A stretch of 64,000 nt of DNA from assembly GCF_901000735.1 (NCBI RefSeq), contig NC_081551.1, positions 7,746,608 through 7,810,607 on the forward strand, read 5' to 3'. Origin of the DNA: Corylus avellana. Lineage: Eukaryota > Streptophyta > Magnoliopsida > Fagales > Betulaceae. A program made the position numbers and the translations under genes. Under the pieces are notes generated by a model. The model was not told the DNA's origin and did no database searches. It worked only from the letters and a program-made list of their open reading frames with translations. Shown here piece by piece: positions 1 through 11,495 of the stretch. Position 1 is the first letter of the stretch. Each line of letters starts with the position of its first letter.

Positions 1-668
1 ATTCGGGTAAATGATTTATTTGAACTTTATCATGCCTCTACTGACTTCCAAAAAAAATTATGTAATCCTTTTATATGCATGACAAGAAGGAGAACATAAG
101 GACGTATTTCTTCTCAAAATGCTTTTTCAATTCATTTATGTTTTTCTTTTTGTTTAGTTATAGTTTTTTCTTTTTTATTTTTTATTTTTTATATTCAACA
201 ATGGGAAGAGGGTTAAGGAAAAAAAAAAAAAACCCAAACGGGGTGGGGGACGTGGGCTCCCAACAACAACACTCAAATGGAAAAGACAATACAGAGATAA
301 AAACAACCATAGGAAATGAAACCAAAAAGAATCTAGGCCTTGCTAAGGGCCGCAAGAAGCGGTAGACAAAGGCAAAAGGGCTCGGTTAGAAGCCATACGA
401 GGTAAAGACAATTGGTTGTTGCAGGGGAAGTATTGCTAGAACTGAATGGGATTCATTGACTAAGAGCAGACACTGGCTACAAAAGTCTCTACTATCAGAT
501 CAATCCACAAAAGAGTTGGGATACAGTAACCCAAACAACACAAAAAAGACAGTAAAACACAAAAATAGCTGCGAAAACACAACACTTCCAATATTAATAG
601 TCATTGTTGCACCACCACCATCTTTTTTCAAGTTACCATTAATTAATGAAATTAAAAATATTTAGATA
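1..668. repeat. Flank of copia relic, also present at 48731-49187
   Basis: Roughly from 200 to 668 this stretch matches 48731-49187 base by base with scattered substitutions, including the shared run CAAATGGAAAA and the run ATTGCTAGAACTGAATGGGA. Both copies end at the same copia LTR start, so flank and LTR were copied together. The first 200 bases are AT-rich with no recognisable content. The short open frames here contain homopolymer runs and show no protein family. Confidence 0.7.
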
Positions 669-960
669 TGAAGAAGAAGACATGCTAAAGAAAATAGAAT
701 GCACTAAAAAACTTGCATTTTTTATTTGTAGAAATTGTACAATATAGTAACTACATAATCACAATCCCCTTGGGTGGACAATTAAAAAAAAAAAAAAAAC
801 ATAATCACAAAATATTTCTATCATATTTACGATAGCTAATATGATAGCAAATATTGCAATACTATGCGGAGAATAATTTCTTAATACGTTGAGAATATTA
901 TGAAAATATCCTATCACAAATATTGTAATACAGTAACGTATGATATAGACTATACTAACA
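669..960 (-). repeat. 3' LTR of degenerate Ty1-copia relic (copy 1)
   Basis: On the plus strand it opens with TGAAGAAGAAGACATGC and closes with TACTAACA, followed at once by TCCCCCTCAAAC, the complement of a polypurine tract. It is therefore the 3' LTR of a minus-strand element. A close relative is at 49188-49470, and the LTRs of the better copia at 38600 have similar ends (TGTAGAAAAAGAC and TTCTAACA). Confidence 0.7.
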
Positions 961-1048
961 TCCCCCTCAAACTCTCGATGGTGAATCCAACTTTATGTTA
1001 GAAATAAGATCACTGAGTTGTCCCAATGGATAAGATTTCGTGAAGATG
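961..1048 (-). pseudogene. Copia polypurine tract and last bases of pol, cut off
   Basis: This stretch aligns with 49471-49557, the region just inside the 3' LTR of the copia relic. Homology stops near 1048 where an unrelated LTR begins. The rest of the same relic resumes at about 4815, so the material between is an insertion plus loss of roughly 1.2 kb of the relic. Confidence 0.6.
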
Positions 1049-1499
1049 TGATGCAAGAGAAAATTGACAAAATTGTTATTTTTAATTATGAATGAGTGTT
1101 TTAATTTTCCTTTTGAATAAGGATTAGGTTTTCCCTTTTCCATTAGAATTTTTGTTTTCCATTTTCTATTAGGATTAGTTTTTTTCTTTTCTATTAGTAT
1201 TAGGATTTGGTTTTCCTTTTCAATTAGGTTTGGTTTTCCTTTTCATTGTTACATTAGGAGGTACTTTGCCTATATAAAGGCATCTAGTTTTTGTTATTTT
1301 TCAATTCAATATATATTATCAATTAAATTTTAAGTCTTTTAGAGTTATTTCTTTATTTGCTTGTTTGAGGCAATTAGAGACTTTCTCTTCCCTATTTGTT
1401 ATTTTTTTCTCTTCTTGAATTCTCTTTTCAATATTCAATTCTTAGTTTATGCTGCTATTATACACTGTCAGAACAATTTTAGTTATGCCCAGTGTCAAT
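1049..1499 (+). mobile_element. Ty3-gypsy LTR (plus strand)
   Basis: A pyrimidine-rich U3 with repeated TTAGG/TTTTCC words precedes a TATA box (TATATAAAGG, 1271-1280), and the stretch ends in GTGTCA followed by TTGGTATCAAAGC. The last piece resembles a primer-binding site for initiator methionine tRNA. The left edge is placed where copia homology stops and is uncertain. The final 70 bases occur again at 1985-2052. Confidence 0.6.
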
Positions 1500-1504
1500 T
1501 GGTA

Positions 1505-1960
1505 TCAAAGCAGCAAACTTTGTAAGCGCCTCTTGTAACTCTACTAACATTTCATCATCTACGCTAGTACCTTCTTCGCATGGCATCAAGGCGTATACAA
1601 CCCCCTATTCTTCTGCTTCCTCTTGGAATCGAGACATTGATAGGAGATTAGTGCCCTTTTCAATCACTGGTGCACGAATGACTCATTCTCATTGAGGTGC
1701 TAACACCACCTTCTTTCCCTTGATGCTCAAGGTATAGGTATTTTGTCGCCCATCAAAGATAACACTTCGATCATAATGCCAAGGCCGGCCTAATAACAAA
1801 TGACATGTATCCATAGACACTACATCGCACCATGCATTATCAAAATATTTTCTACCAATTGAAAAAACCAAACACCTCCTATCTACTATTACCTGACTCC
1901 CTTTTTTCAAATTTGTATGGTTTTGGATGGCGACCAGTCTTTAGCCGAAGCTTTTTAATT
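1505..1960 (-). pseudogene. Inverted Ty3-gypsy protease to RT-linker fragment
   Basis: The minus strand encodes the end of a gypsy aspartic protease, including VIVDRRCLVF and the family hallmark CHLLLGRPWHYDR (1689-1910). Upstream in another frame it encodes LKTGRHPKPYK, so there is a frameshift near 1911. Downstream it continues into the linker (VYALMPCEEGTSVDDEM) after an in-frame stop. The protease catalytic D-S/T-G is not in the fragment. It lies opposite in orientation to the LTR and gag on either side. Confidence 0.75.
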
Positions 1961-1984
1961 GCAATCTCTAACACCGCATTCTTA

Positions 1985-2065
1985 ATCTTCAATTCTTAGT
2001 TTATGCTGTTATTATACGCTATCAGAACAATCTTAGTTATGTTTGGCGTCAATTGGTATTAGAGC
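1985..2065 (+). repeat. Second copy of gypsy LTR end with primer-binding site
   Basis: This repeats 1432-1511 with a few substitutions and ends in TGGTATTAGAGC (2054-2065), close to the initiator-Met tRNA complement TGGTATCAGAGC. Unlike the first copy it is followed by the leader and gag start, so it is probably the original LTR/PBS junction. Confidence 0.6.
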
Positions 2066-2111
2066 TTAGTGTTTTCTTGGGATGAATTTTTTTTCATTAG
2101 TTTTTCATCAC

Positions 2112-3345
2112 TGGTGGTCATGGTCGACATGGATAGGTTCTGAAATGCCCCAAGTTCTAGAGGTAGAGTGGCTGGAAGCAATTGTAACATATTCTTATTA
2201 AAAATTCATTACTCCTACCTTATGTTCACCACAGAAACATAACATCACCAGATTACTAAAAACTCCCATTATTATGAAATCACAAACTTATAATATGCTA
2301 GTATTCAAAACTTCATAAGCAATAAAGTTACTAAAACAAAAGTAAACTAATATAGGAAGGTCATATCCTTTCCCGGTGTCAGTGTCCTTCTATGGACTGT
2401 ATGGTATACAAAAGAACAAAAGTTGTACAGTCTATATAAACAAAAGCTGCACAATCTATGCTTGTCCCAAGTGATCTAGTTTATAATGGCGTCTGAGGCA
2501 CTACTACTACTACTGTTGTTGCTACTGCTCCTGCTAGACCAGAAAGCAATAAGTCCAAGTGTCCCAGTCATTGGGCCAGATGATCAAGTCTTTATATACT
2601 AGGAGGCCCACCGGTACCCCTGACCTCAATACTATGATATATAAAGTCATCTGAAAAATTTCTAGGAAAAATGGGTGAGTTCAACAACTTAGTAAGTAGC
2701 CATAACACCAAATGCTATAAAACATGCTATGCATATTTTTATGTCATAATCTCTGTTATGCACAACAATAATTTATGCAGAAAAACATAATTAATAAATA
2801 AAGCAAGAATAGCAGGTTAATTATGAAATAAGTAAGCACTTCCTTTTATTTTTCTTTCAAAAATTGTTTTATTTAAGGTCACTCATTGAATTTTTTGCGT
2901 CCAAAACAATGTGACTTTTCTTTCAATAACTCACTATATTTCTAACTAGCAATTTCTATCATCTTTCACATTAAGTCTATTTACCTAATTCCATATAAAT
3001 CTTAATAAAATTACAAATCCTCCTTATCCTTGATACATCATCTTTATTTTAGAGTATAAATTTCGGGGTACTACAGGTTCCGAATGAGGAAGTCCCTGAC
3101 CATGAGGGCAGTGTACAAGACGTGATGATTGAAAATTTGCAAAGGTAGGTTGCACAGTTAACCCAAAGTCTAGTGGTGCAAAACTTGGAGATGTATTCCA
3201 ATATTGACGGTCGCAATTCAGAATCAATTTCGAGAACCTGTATCATAAGCCTATTATGGTTCGGGAACAACGTGTTCATGGTGAGTGGCATGAAGACTTA
3301 GACTTCAAAGTTGAGCTTCCAAAAATTTCTTGTACTCTCACATCC
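2112..3345 (+). pseudogene. Ty3-gypsy gag 5' part, interrupted by a solo LTR
   Basis: Sequence before 2140 and after 3076 joins into a gypsy gag start. Before the insertion lies a Gly/Arg/His-rich piece. After it come VPNEEVPDHEGSVQDV and MIENLQR, a stop where related elements have Gln, VAQLTQ, and after a frameshift REQRVHGEWHEDLDFKVELP. The pattern 'LQRQVAQLTQ ... FKVELPEF' is typical of plant gypsy gag. Homology ends near 3345 at the start of another LTR. It is non-functional. Confidence 0.65.
2141..3075 (-). mobile_element. Solo LTR, 935 bp, with 5-bp target duplication GGTTC
   Basis: It is bounded by TGAAATGCCCC on the left and GGGGTACTACA on the right, so it has TG..CA ends with an extended inverted repeat. 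It is flanked by GGTTC at 2136-2140 and 3076-3080. Read on minus it opens TGTAGTACCCCG, like LTRs of Tekay/Del-type chromoviruses, which is a family inference. It carries no coding sequence and interrupts gypsy gag. Confidence 0.8.
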
Positions 3346-3347
3346 TT

Positions 3348-4800
3348 TGTAACACCCCTTGAAAATGAATTAACTGGTAATTGGCCCCATGATTCGGGAC
3401 AAGATTCAGGGATCTTAACCTCTCCTAAACGAGAGAATACAGCGGAGGACTTTAACTATAGGAAATAAGAAATCAATAACGAAATACTACTATAGGTATT
3501 TCGATCATCAAAATATAGGTTACAAACCATAGGATAATTGTCTGAACATAAGATAGTAGATTAACGCCTAATTTTAAGTAAAGCTAACATGATGAAAATC
3601 TCAATCATCTCCGCCCATATGGTTCCTCCATCATCCTACAAGGACTTAAGCCAAACTGGGTCCATGTCCTCAAAAATGACTTGGATCAAGTCCTAGGCAA
3701 GACTTAAGCCAAACTGGGTCCATGTCCTCAAAAATGACTTGGATCAAGTCCTAGGCCACCACCATTATTTTTTCCAAATCCATCATCTTCTATGCAAGCT
3801 AGACCGCACAAATTATACATAATGGAGGGGAAAAATAAAGTGGGTAAGTCCAAAGACTTTGTGAGTAATAATGTCTACAATACCCACGCCATTTAGTGAT
3901 GAACTCCGTTTGGTAAAGTATGCAACATTTTTTAGGTATGACAGTTATCCATGAATGTAATATAGATATAGTACATGCTATAATCATGAAAATCAGTGAT
4001 AGTTCAACTGTATGGTCTACCCAAGATATTACCCCTTCTTAGTAAGGTTGGCACTGCCCGAAGGGACCTGTGATACAATGCCTGTGCCCCAACCATTGTA
4101 CGCTACTATCCATAATACTAGCAGCCCGACCAAGTCTGACCTCAGGTGGCCCATGTTACTAATGATGTACATCCTATAGTGACTGCCTGTTAAGACTGCG
4201 CCGTTCACAAAACAACCATTGGATCCAAGGCCCATATAACAACACACACATTTAACCATAAAGTTAACATGTATAGTAAGCCCATGGCCGTTACCCCACA
4301 CGTACCGGTGTACTATGTCATACGATGCAATTAGTCTTTTCCGTATTTTACATGCATGCTTTTACAAGTCTCATCATCATTATCTTGTTAAGTAGCACAT
4401 TTTCACAAATGATAGAGTTCATGATTCAACAAAATGTATTTCATGAGAGTTGTAAATATGCATTTTTGATATACAAAATAGTCATGCAATGCGGGAAAAG
4501 AAATGGCAAGTATTATGTGAGTTAGTACTCACCCAGAATTACAAGTCCTCTGAAAACTCCTCAAAATGGTTCTGATTCTCCAAAATTGTGGAAAACCTAA
4601 CTTTAGTCCTAAGTTCACACTGGAACGAACCTAAGACATAAAATATGGGATAGAAAACGTCAGGCTGAGATGATGTTTCTCCTAAAACATCTCTGGGCAA
4701 GCACTTGGCCCCTAGGGCAAGCGTTCGACTACAGAGGTCCAAGTAGAACCTCATTTGGTCCAAAGTTCTCCTCAGCTTCCTTGACTGGTCCTAAGGCCAC
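3348..4800 (-). mobile_element. Truncated gypsy-type long LTR
   Basis: It starts TGTAACACCCC at 3348. Its 3830-4320 portion, read on minus, matches the 53640-54060 part of the solo LTR at 52517 in the same order (for example CACCGGTACGTGTGGGGTAA against CATCGGTATGTGTGGGATAA, then GGTTGTTTTGT, then GGGCTGCTAGTAT). The right end has no matching TACA terminus and fades out before 4815, so it is truncated. It contains the 58-bp tandem duplication. Confidence 0.6.
3643..3756. repeat. Perfect tandem duplication, period 58 bp
   Basis: The stretch beginning GACTTAAGCCAAACTGGG at 3643 is repeated from 3701 without a visible difference over the compared length. The lack of divergence inside an otherwise decayed LTR suggests a recent slip. 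Confidence 0.9.
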
Positions 4801-4814
4801 AAAAAAGGTTTCTA

Positions 4815-6344
4815 ATACTTCCTAAGAGTTTAGTGTGTTCATGTGGAAGAAAAGTGACAAAACAAACACAACCAAAGACTCTAAACAAGGAGTTAGGTAT
4901 TATGCCATATAAACACTCAAAATGAGTTTGGTTGTGAATAGCGACTGAAGGAACACAATTAATCGTGTAAAAAAAAAAAAATAGAGCAACTTCATCCCAA
5001 AATCATTCAAGAATTGAGGTAGAGATGAGAAGATCTCTTACAATGTCTAAAATGTGAAAGTGTTTGCATTATGCACATTCATTCTATTGAGAGGTGTAAG
5101 AAAAAGAACGGTGGCAGATAGTCCCACGTTGTTTAAAAAAAAATCGAGAAAATATTTCTCATTATACTCCATAGCGTTATCTAAACAAAATTTTTTGATG
5201 GTATGAGAAAATTAGGTTTGTACCATTTTGTAAACTTTTTGATAAATATGACTGAGTTCGAAATAATGCTATAACAGATATATCCAAGTGTAACACAAAT
5301 AATCATCAATAAAGATTACAAAATAACGAGATCTACCTCTTAGTGGGAATTAGGGCAAGACCTCAAATATTATAATGAACCAAATCAAAAGGTGTGGACG
5401 AAAAAAACTTATTTTTATTAAAGGATAAATGTGTTTGTTTTCCAAGATGACAAGAAACACAATTAAAAGATTTTAAATCTATTGAAACCTAGATGACCAT
5501 GAGATTCTAAAAGTTGAACACATGGTAAAGAGACATAACCCAAAGGAGAATGACAACAGCTAGAAGAGGCAGTGAACATAGTGATTGAAGCAGACAAATG
5601 AGAGGGAATCTGTAACAAAGAAAGCTCGAAAAGACGTCAAATCTTATGGCATGCCTCAATTAGCTTACCCATCTATGGATCATGCACATCAACACATTTG
5701 TTAGAAAATTTTAGCTCCAAAACCTAGATCACGAATTTGTCCAACTGAAGAAGATTTAATGATAACTAGGGAACTAGATATGTGTTATCCACAAATATAT
5801 TAGGAGAAGAAATACAACCAGTGCAAATGACAGGTAATCGAGAAACATCATTAGTGTAAATGAGAGGATTGTGAGAGAGATTAGAATTTTACGAAAATAA
5901 AGGGGGATTAGGGGTCATATGGTTACAACAAGGAAAGTTCATAAACCATGAGCTTTTACCTAAGATGACAAACATGGCAATAGCAGAATGTGACAGAACT
6001 TGATGAATTAATGCCGCAACATCAACAATAATGAAAGTAGAGGACTGAGATTGATTCTTAGTGGAAGATAGGTACAAAAGAAGAAGATTGAGCAACTCTT
6101 GTTGCCTGCCTGTTGGAAAGGAGCTTGTGACTAATTTTTGTGTTGTAGCTTATGGCATTTAGGGCCGGTTTGGTTTGCGAAATAGACCCTTGGAATGGAA
6201 TGGTTATTCCTATGAAATAGTCATTCTTTTGTTTGCTAATGGTCTATTCCTATGAATAGTTATTCCAATGGGAATCACTAATACCTTACACACATGAATA
6301 GTTATTCCTTTTATTGAGGAATGTAATACATTTTACACAAACAC

Positions 6345-6379
<35 letters not shown>

Positions 6380-7014
6380 AAAAAGTAAAATATAGAAATT
6401 AAAGTGGGTGGCCAACCACCAACAGAAGAGTCAGGAGGGTAGTCGCACCACCACCATAAGCCTCGCGGGACCACCCCATATCTACTCCAAGAGTGGCCTC
6501 AGCCACCCTTGTTGATTTTGGGGGTGGCTGGCACCAGGGGTGGTGCGACCACCCCCGGCCGCTTCTGTGGGTGGCCGACCACCAACATTTTTAGGTTTCT
6601 TTATTTTTTTTTTATTTTCTAATACGAATTGAAAAAAATAATAATAATGTGGGGGGTTTTTAGTAATTTTGATTTAATTCCAGTTAGACCATGTGTGTTG
6701 TTACCAAACTAAAGAATTAAAATAATTATTCAATTCCAACATCTTTTATTCCCAATAATACATATTCATTTTCCTAATTGAATATCCATTCCGCAAACCA
6801 AACGGGGCCTTAATAATAGATTGATGAGGCTTGCGACAGTAGTTGCAAATGGATGTCTTGGAAGATGACGGAAACTAGGATTTCACCTTTTTGGTAGTGA
6901 GGATATCTATATGGTCTCACACACACAAACTGAACACCTTCCTTCAAAAGAATATGGTGGTCATGTGATCTCACTTATGTCAGCCCTCTTGGGCTCCTAA
7001 AAAACCACATTAAC
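4815..7014 (-). pseudogene. Degenerate Ty1-copia pol/gag relic (copy 1), split by a MITE
   Basis: 4815-6161 and 6810-7014 align to 50770-52310 in the same orientation. The minus strand recalls copia integrase, protease region and gag, in pieces with many stops. A zinc-knuckle-like CNYCRKPHQS is encoded near 6830. No long frame survives. It belongs to the same relic as 669-1048; about 1.2 kb of pol present in the other copy is missing between the two parts. Confidence 0.7.
6162..6809. mobile_element. Tourist/PIF-Harbinger-like MITE, TSD TTA
   Basis: The left end GGGCCGGTTTGGTTTGCG and the right end (reverse complement GGCCCCGTTTGGTTTGCG) form an 18-bp inverted repeat with two mismatches. TTA occurs on both sides (6159-6161 and 6810-6812). 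The equivalent site in the other relic copy near 52095-52105 reads CATTTAGTAATAG with one TTA and no insert, which fixes the borders. Inside are an (AT)n run (about 6346-6376) and several GGTGGCC words; there is no transposase. Confidence 0.88.
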
Positions 7015-7640
7015 TTCTCCTCTTTTTTTTCTTTTTTTTTTTTTTTCTAATTAAAAAGGGGAAAGAGGACTACAAGGGAGGGTCCTTCCCACTTTGGATC
7101 CGGATGGAAGATAGAATGAGAGAACCTAAGAAAATGCTACCAAAAACAAGATGGGTAGCGGCCCATTTCGCTAACGCATGTGCACAAAAATTGGCACATC
7201 TGGACACTTTTGCAGCATACCAGCTACGAAAGGGGTTAAGTTCAACACAAATATCAGAAATAACAGAAATAAAATGCCAAGAAGAAAAAAGAGTAGGCTG
7301 ATTCACTGCTAAAATCACCAGCAGAGCATCACCTTCAAGAGCAAAAACATCGAAACCAGAAGACCGAGCCAACCGAGTAGCAAGAAAAGTAGCCATGGCT
7401 TCTCCCATAAGGGCATTTGAGGAATGGAGCTTCAAGGTAGCAGCAATAAAATTTCCCCAGAAGTGTCACTAAGAACTGCTGCGGCAACAGCAAAATTGCC
7501 TTTAATGGCAACATCAAAATTCCGGACAACCAAATTAGATCCAAAAAGAGAGCAGCAAAAAATTGAAAATGACGAACATCTGCACTAGGAATAGCCAACT
7601 TTTCAGCTAGATACACAACAACAATAATCCACTAGTCCCG
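7015..7640 (-). pseudogene. LINE 3' fragment with RNase H-like domain
   Basis: The minus strand encodes an RVT_3-type RNase H seen at the C-terminus of plant LINE ORF2: GDALLVILAVNQ, later SWYAAKVSRCANFCAHALAKWA (7070-7435). A frameshift near 7435 separates it from the upstream piece (NLVVRNFDVAIKG in another frame). The plus-strand T-rich run (about 7020-7047) is its poly(A) tail read backwards, marking the 3' end. It interrupts the copia relic. Confidence 0.75.
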
Positions 7641-8769
7641 AAGATTGTCGCGCATTTGAAATTGAAAACAAAAACTAAAACAAAATGAAATTATTAAAAG
7701 ATAAAAGGGGTACTAAGGTTTTCAGAATCCACCTCACCATATTAAAGCATACATTTTCATGTGTTTGTTCATACTTCCGACAAACAATTAAAACCTATGC
7801 ATGTTCTATTGTTCCTATTGAAAGATTCAATGAATCCATCCATTTTACAAATGACAATGGATATCCAATTTAGTTCAAAAGATCCAATGTATCCATGCTT
7901 TGCACAAAAGACAATGGATATCCAAAGCAAATCAAAAGATGCAAAGTATCCGTCGGATGAAACACATTGAGTATCCAACTTCGGCACAATCAAACACAAT
8001 TTTGTCACATAATTGAATTGAAACGAACATACATTACATTAAGGTCGGATTCGTACGAACAAAACATAAAAATATAAAACTAATCAATGGCGAGACTTCA
8101 TCTTCAACCTTAGTTGAAGATTTAGCCTCTCATGACAAAAGAAATCATAAAGAAACTAAATTACTTCATTAAAATTAAAAACTAACAAAAGAATTCGAGT
8201 TCCAAGCTACAAAAACCCAGAAAACACGAAATACGACCAAGAACGGCGCCCCCGGCGCGTCTTCGTCCGTTTACAATGGAAAAGAATGATATTTATAAGC
8301 TAATTTTAGGGTTTTAGTGCTGCCAAGTCGGCAGAGTGCGCTCGATCGCACTTGTGCAACATGTATGTTGCTGCGCAGGGCGCGAGTGCGCTCGATCACA
8401 CTAAATGTGCGCTCGAGCGTACTTCCAATCGGAATTAGCCTACTCTTGTGAAACATGACTTTGTATATCTTTGAGTTAGCTTTCCAATGACACCAAGATC
8501 ACCTCAATCTGACTTATACAACTCAGGATATGGGATTTTTAGTGGGACTCGTCGAGTGCGAATCATCGCTCGTTCCCAATTTGCTACCAATGCTCCATGA
8601 AGTGTCATAAGCCCCAGAATTAATGGACTGAGGTGCAAATATCACCTTAAAGCTGCATTTTCCTCTTAACGACCTGCAAACCACTAAAACACCAAAACTA
8701 ACCAAAACATCAAAAAATAATAAAGCTAAAGGCTTAGCAAATACAAATTAAGGGGTCCAAAAATGCAAT
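7641..8769. other. Repeat-derived stretch, no gene recognised
   Basis: AT-rich, with a degenerate repeat around GACAATGGATATCCAA (7850-7930). Between about 8325 and 8430 a GC-rich patch repeats the word TGCGCTCGA(T/G)CGCAC three times, a pattern seen in long plant LTRs. It probably belongs to an LTR whose ends I cannot place. It stops at a gap. Confidence 0.4.
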
Positions 8770-8869
8770 NNNNNNNNNNNNNNNNNNNNNNNNNNNNNNN
8801 NNNNNNNNNNNNNNNNNNNNNNNNNNNNNNNNNNNNNNNNNNNNNNNNNNNNNNNNNNNNNNNNNNNNN
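8770..8869. other. Assembly gap, 100 N
   Basis: A run of 100 N, the usual placeholder for unknown length. It removes the 5' half (LTR, gag, protease, integrase start) of the copia that follows. Confidence 0.99.
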
Positions 8870-11495
8870 GAAAATCAATTGTCTTCTAAAATCAAAACTC
8901 TGCAATCAGATGGTGGGGGTGAATACATGTCAAACCAATTCCAAAATTTTCTGTCTACTCATGGCATTTTTCATCGTCGCTCATGTCCCCACACGCCACA
9001 ACAAAATGACATCTCAGAAAGAAAACATCGCCATATAGTAGAAACTGGTCTCACACTGTTAGCCCAATCGTATCTCAACTCTAAATTCTGGGTTGATGCA
9101 TTTAACACAGCAGTGTATTTAATTAGCTGGTTACCTACCCCCGTTTTACAAAATATGTCTCCCTATACCAAACTCCTCAACGTGGAACTCGATTATTCCA
9201 TCTTGAAGGTATTTGGTTGTTCATGCTTCCCTTTGCTTCGACCATACAATGCTCATAAATTATTACTTAGAAGCAAAAAATGCATATTTGTGGGTTATAG
9301 TGCCAACCATCGTGGGTATCGTTGCTTAGACCCTACTACCAATCGTGTCTACATAACCCGCAATGTTGTGTTTGATGAGACCTCATTTCCAGCGAAAGAT
9401 ACGGTCCCATGCTCCTCCGACCAGGTATGTGCACCTCCCAAATCCTTATATCCTTTTATTCAAAATATTGAACCCACGTTAGTTCCTCACCAAAGACATG
9501 TGTTAGGAGAAAATACAACATCTGGACCCTCACCTTCTCTTGTAGGTCCCTCCACTTGTGCTACTATTCCATTGGAACCGGTGAGTAACACAAATGTGTC
9601 CACACACATTGGTTCCTTGTCTTCTATACACCATGTGACTATCTCTGCAGATGTGGACAATAGGGCTGATGACTCACAGCCAGCTGCTTCTGCTGAGTCT
9701 CCCAATTCTCCAAGACTTGCTGCTCCTACTGCCCCTGCCACAGCACATGCTAACTCCCAGCTCAACCCCACTGTGGACGTGCCCAACTCTAGCATGCCTT
9801 TCATTCCTACAGATGATCCATCTGGCAGCACTACATCTGTCCCATCTTCCATTGTTACTCGCTCCAGAACTAGGAATCTACGACCACGGCAATTTCCAGA
9901 CTATCATATCTACTACTCGTCCAAGTATCCTCCCAAGTGTTTCACTGCTCCCACCCTCCCATCGAAGCCCACATGTTTTTCTCAAGCAATGAAGCATCAG
10001 GAATGGAGAGCAGCAACGGGAGCTGAATTTGACGCTCTCCTTGCCAACCACACTTGGGTCCTATGTCCTCGACCCAAAGATAAAAATGTCATTCGTAATA
10101 AATGGGTCTATAAAATCAAACAACATTCTGATGGCAGTATTGAACGTTTCAAAGCCCGATTAGTCGCCAAAGGATTTGATCAACAAGGTGGCATTGACTA
10201 TTTTGAGACTTTTAGCCCGGTCCTTAAGATCCCTACACTTCGCCTTGTGCTTGCTCTTGCTGTGCACAATGATTGGCCAGTTCGACAGTTAGATATCTCA
10301 AATGCCTTCCTCCATGGTGTATTGGATGAAGAAGTGTTCATGGAACAACCACAGGGGTTCGTTGATTCAACCCATCCTGACTATGTTTGTTGTTTGAAGA
10401 AAGCTATCTATGGTCTCAAACAAGCCCCAAGAGCTTGGTTCACCCGTCTCTCTCATGCTCTCACTACCTTGGGCGTTCTTGAATCCTCAGTTGATCACTC
10501 CTTATTTGTCTTTCACAAAGGTTCTATTTTCTAGTGTATGTCGATGACATTCTTATTACAGGAACAGGTGAACATCTCATTCTCAAGCTCATTAATCACC
10601 TCAAGCATGATTTTTCACTCAAGGATCTTGGCCCCCTTGCCTTTTTCCTTGGCATTCATGCTGCTCGGACAGCCACGGACTTCACTTAAATCAGTCTAAA
10701 TACATTGCAGACTTACTCCATCGCACACGCATGCTAGGTGCGAAGCCTGCAACTACTCCCTTGAGTTCATGTCAGAAACTTAGTAAGTCCAGTGGTGATC
10801 CTCTACCTGATGCAACTGAGTATCGCCATGTTGTTGGGGCTCTCCAATATTGCACCTTAACAAGGCCCGAAATTGCTTATGCTGTGAACCAACTCTGTCA
10901 ATTCATGCACTCTCCAACCACCCTCCATTGGACTGCAGCCAAACGCGTACTGCGATATTTAAAAGGGACGATGGACCATGGTCTCTACTTTACAAAAGGA
11001 GCATTGCATCTTCAAGCCTTTTGTGATTCTGATTGGGCTGGCAATCCTGATGACCGGCGATCCACCAGTGGGTTTGGGGTTTTCTTTGGTCCATGCCTCG
11101 TCTCTTGGAGTGCCAAGAAGCAACATGTTGTCTCTCGCTCAAGTACCGAAGCTGAATATCGAGCCATGGCAGTTGCTACTGCTGATCTTTATTGGCTTCG
11201 CATGTTACTCAAAGATTTACGAGTTGTCCTTCCTATGCCACCCACACTATGGTGCGACAATATTGGTGCACTTGCCCTTGCATCCAATCCTATCTTCCAT
11301 GCTCGTACGAAACATATTGAAATTGACTACCACTTTGTACGAGAAAATGTGGTGACCAAAGATATTTCTATTCGCTACATTGTCACAGTTGATCAAATCG
11401 CAGATATCTTTACAAAAGCTCTTGGGTCGGCTCGCTTTGCGCTCTTACGGGACAAGCTTTGTGTGGTGTCCCCACCCATGCGCTTGAAAGGGGGT
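8870..11495 (+). pseudogene. Ty1-copia pol: integrase end, RT, RNase H
   Basis: From 8879 the frame encodes the integrase core end (LQSDGGGEYMSNQF, then QQNDISERKHRH with the catalytic Glu), the integrase C-terminus (CIFVGYSANHRGYRC), a Ser/Pro-rich spacer, and reverse transcriptase (NKWVYKIKQ, ARLVAKGFDQQ, QLDISNAFLHG). That frame closes at 10534. The catalytic YVDD follows in a different frame (LVYVDDILITG, about 10540), and from about 10677 a third frame gives the RT end and RNase H (CDSDWAGNPDDRRSTSG, SRSSTEAEYRAMA, ADIFTKALG). Two frameshifts thus break one pol. The domain order INT-RT-RNase H is copia. Confidence 0.9.

Noticed and set aside
8763..9038. Frames running through N runs (also near 18000, 46600, 48400, 57400, 60400)
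   Set aside because: Gap bases give no codons, so such frames have no meaning.
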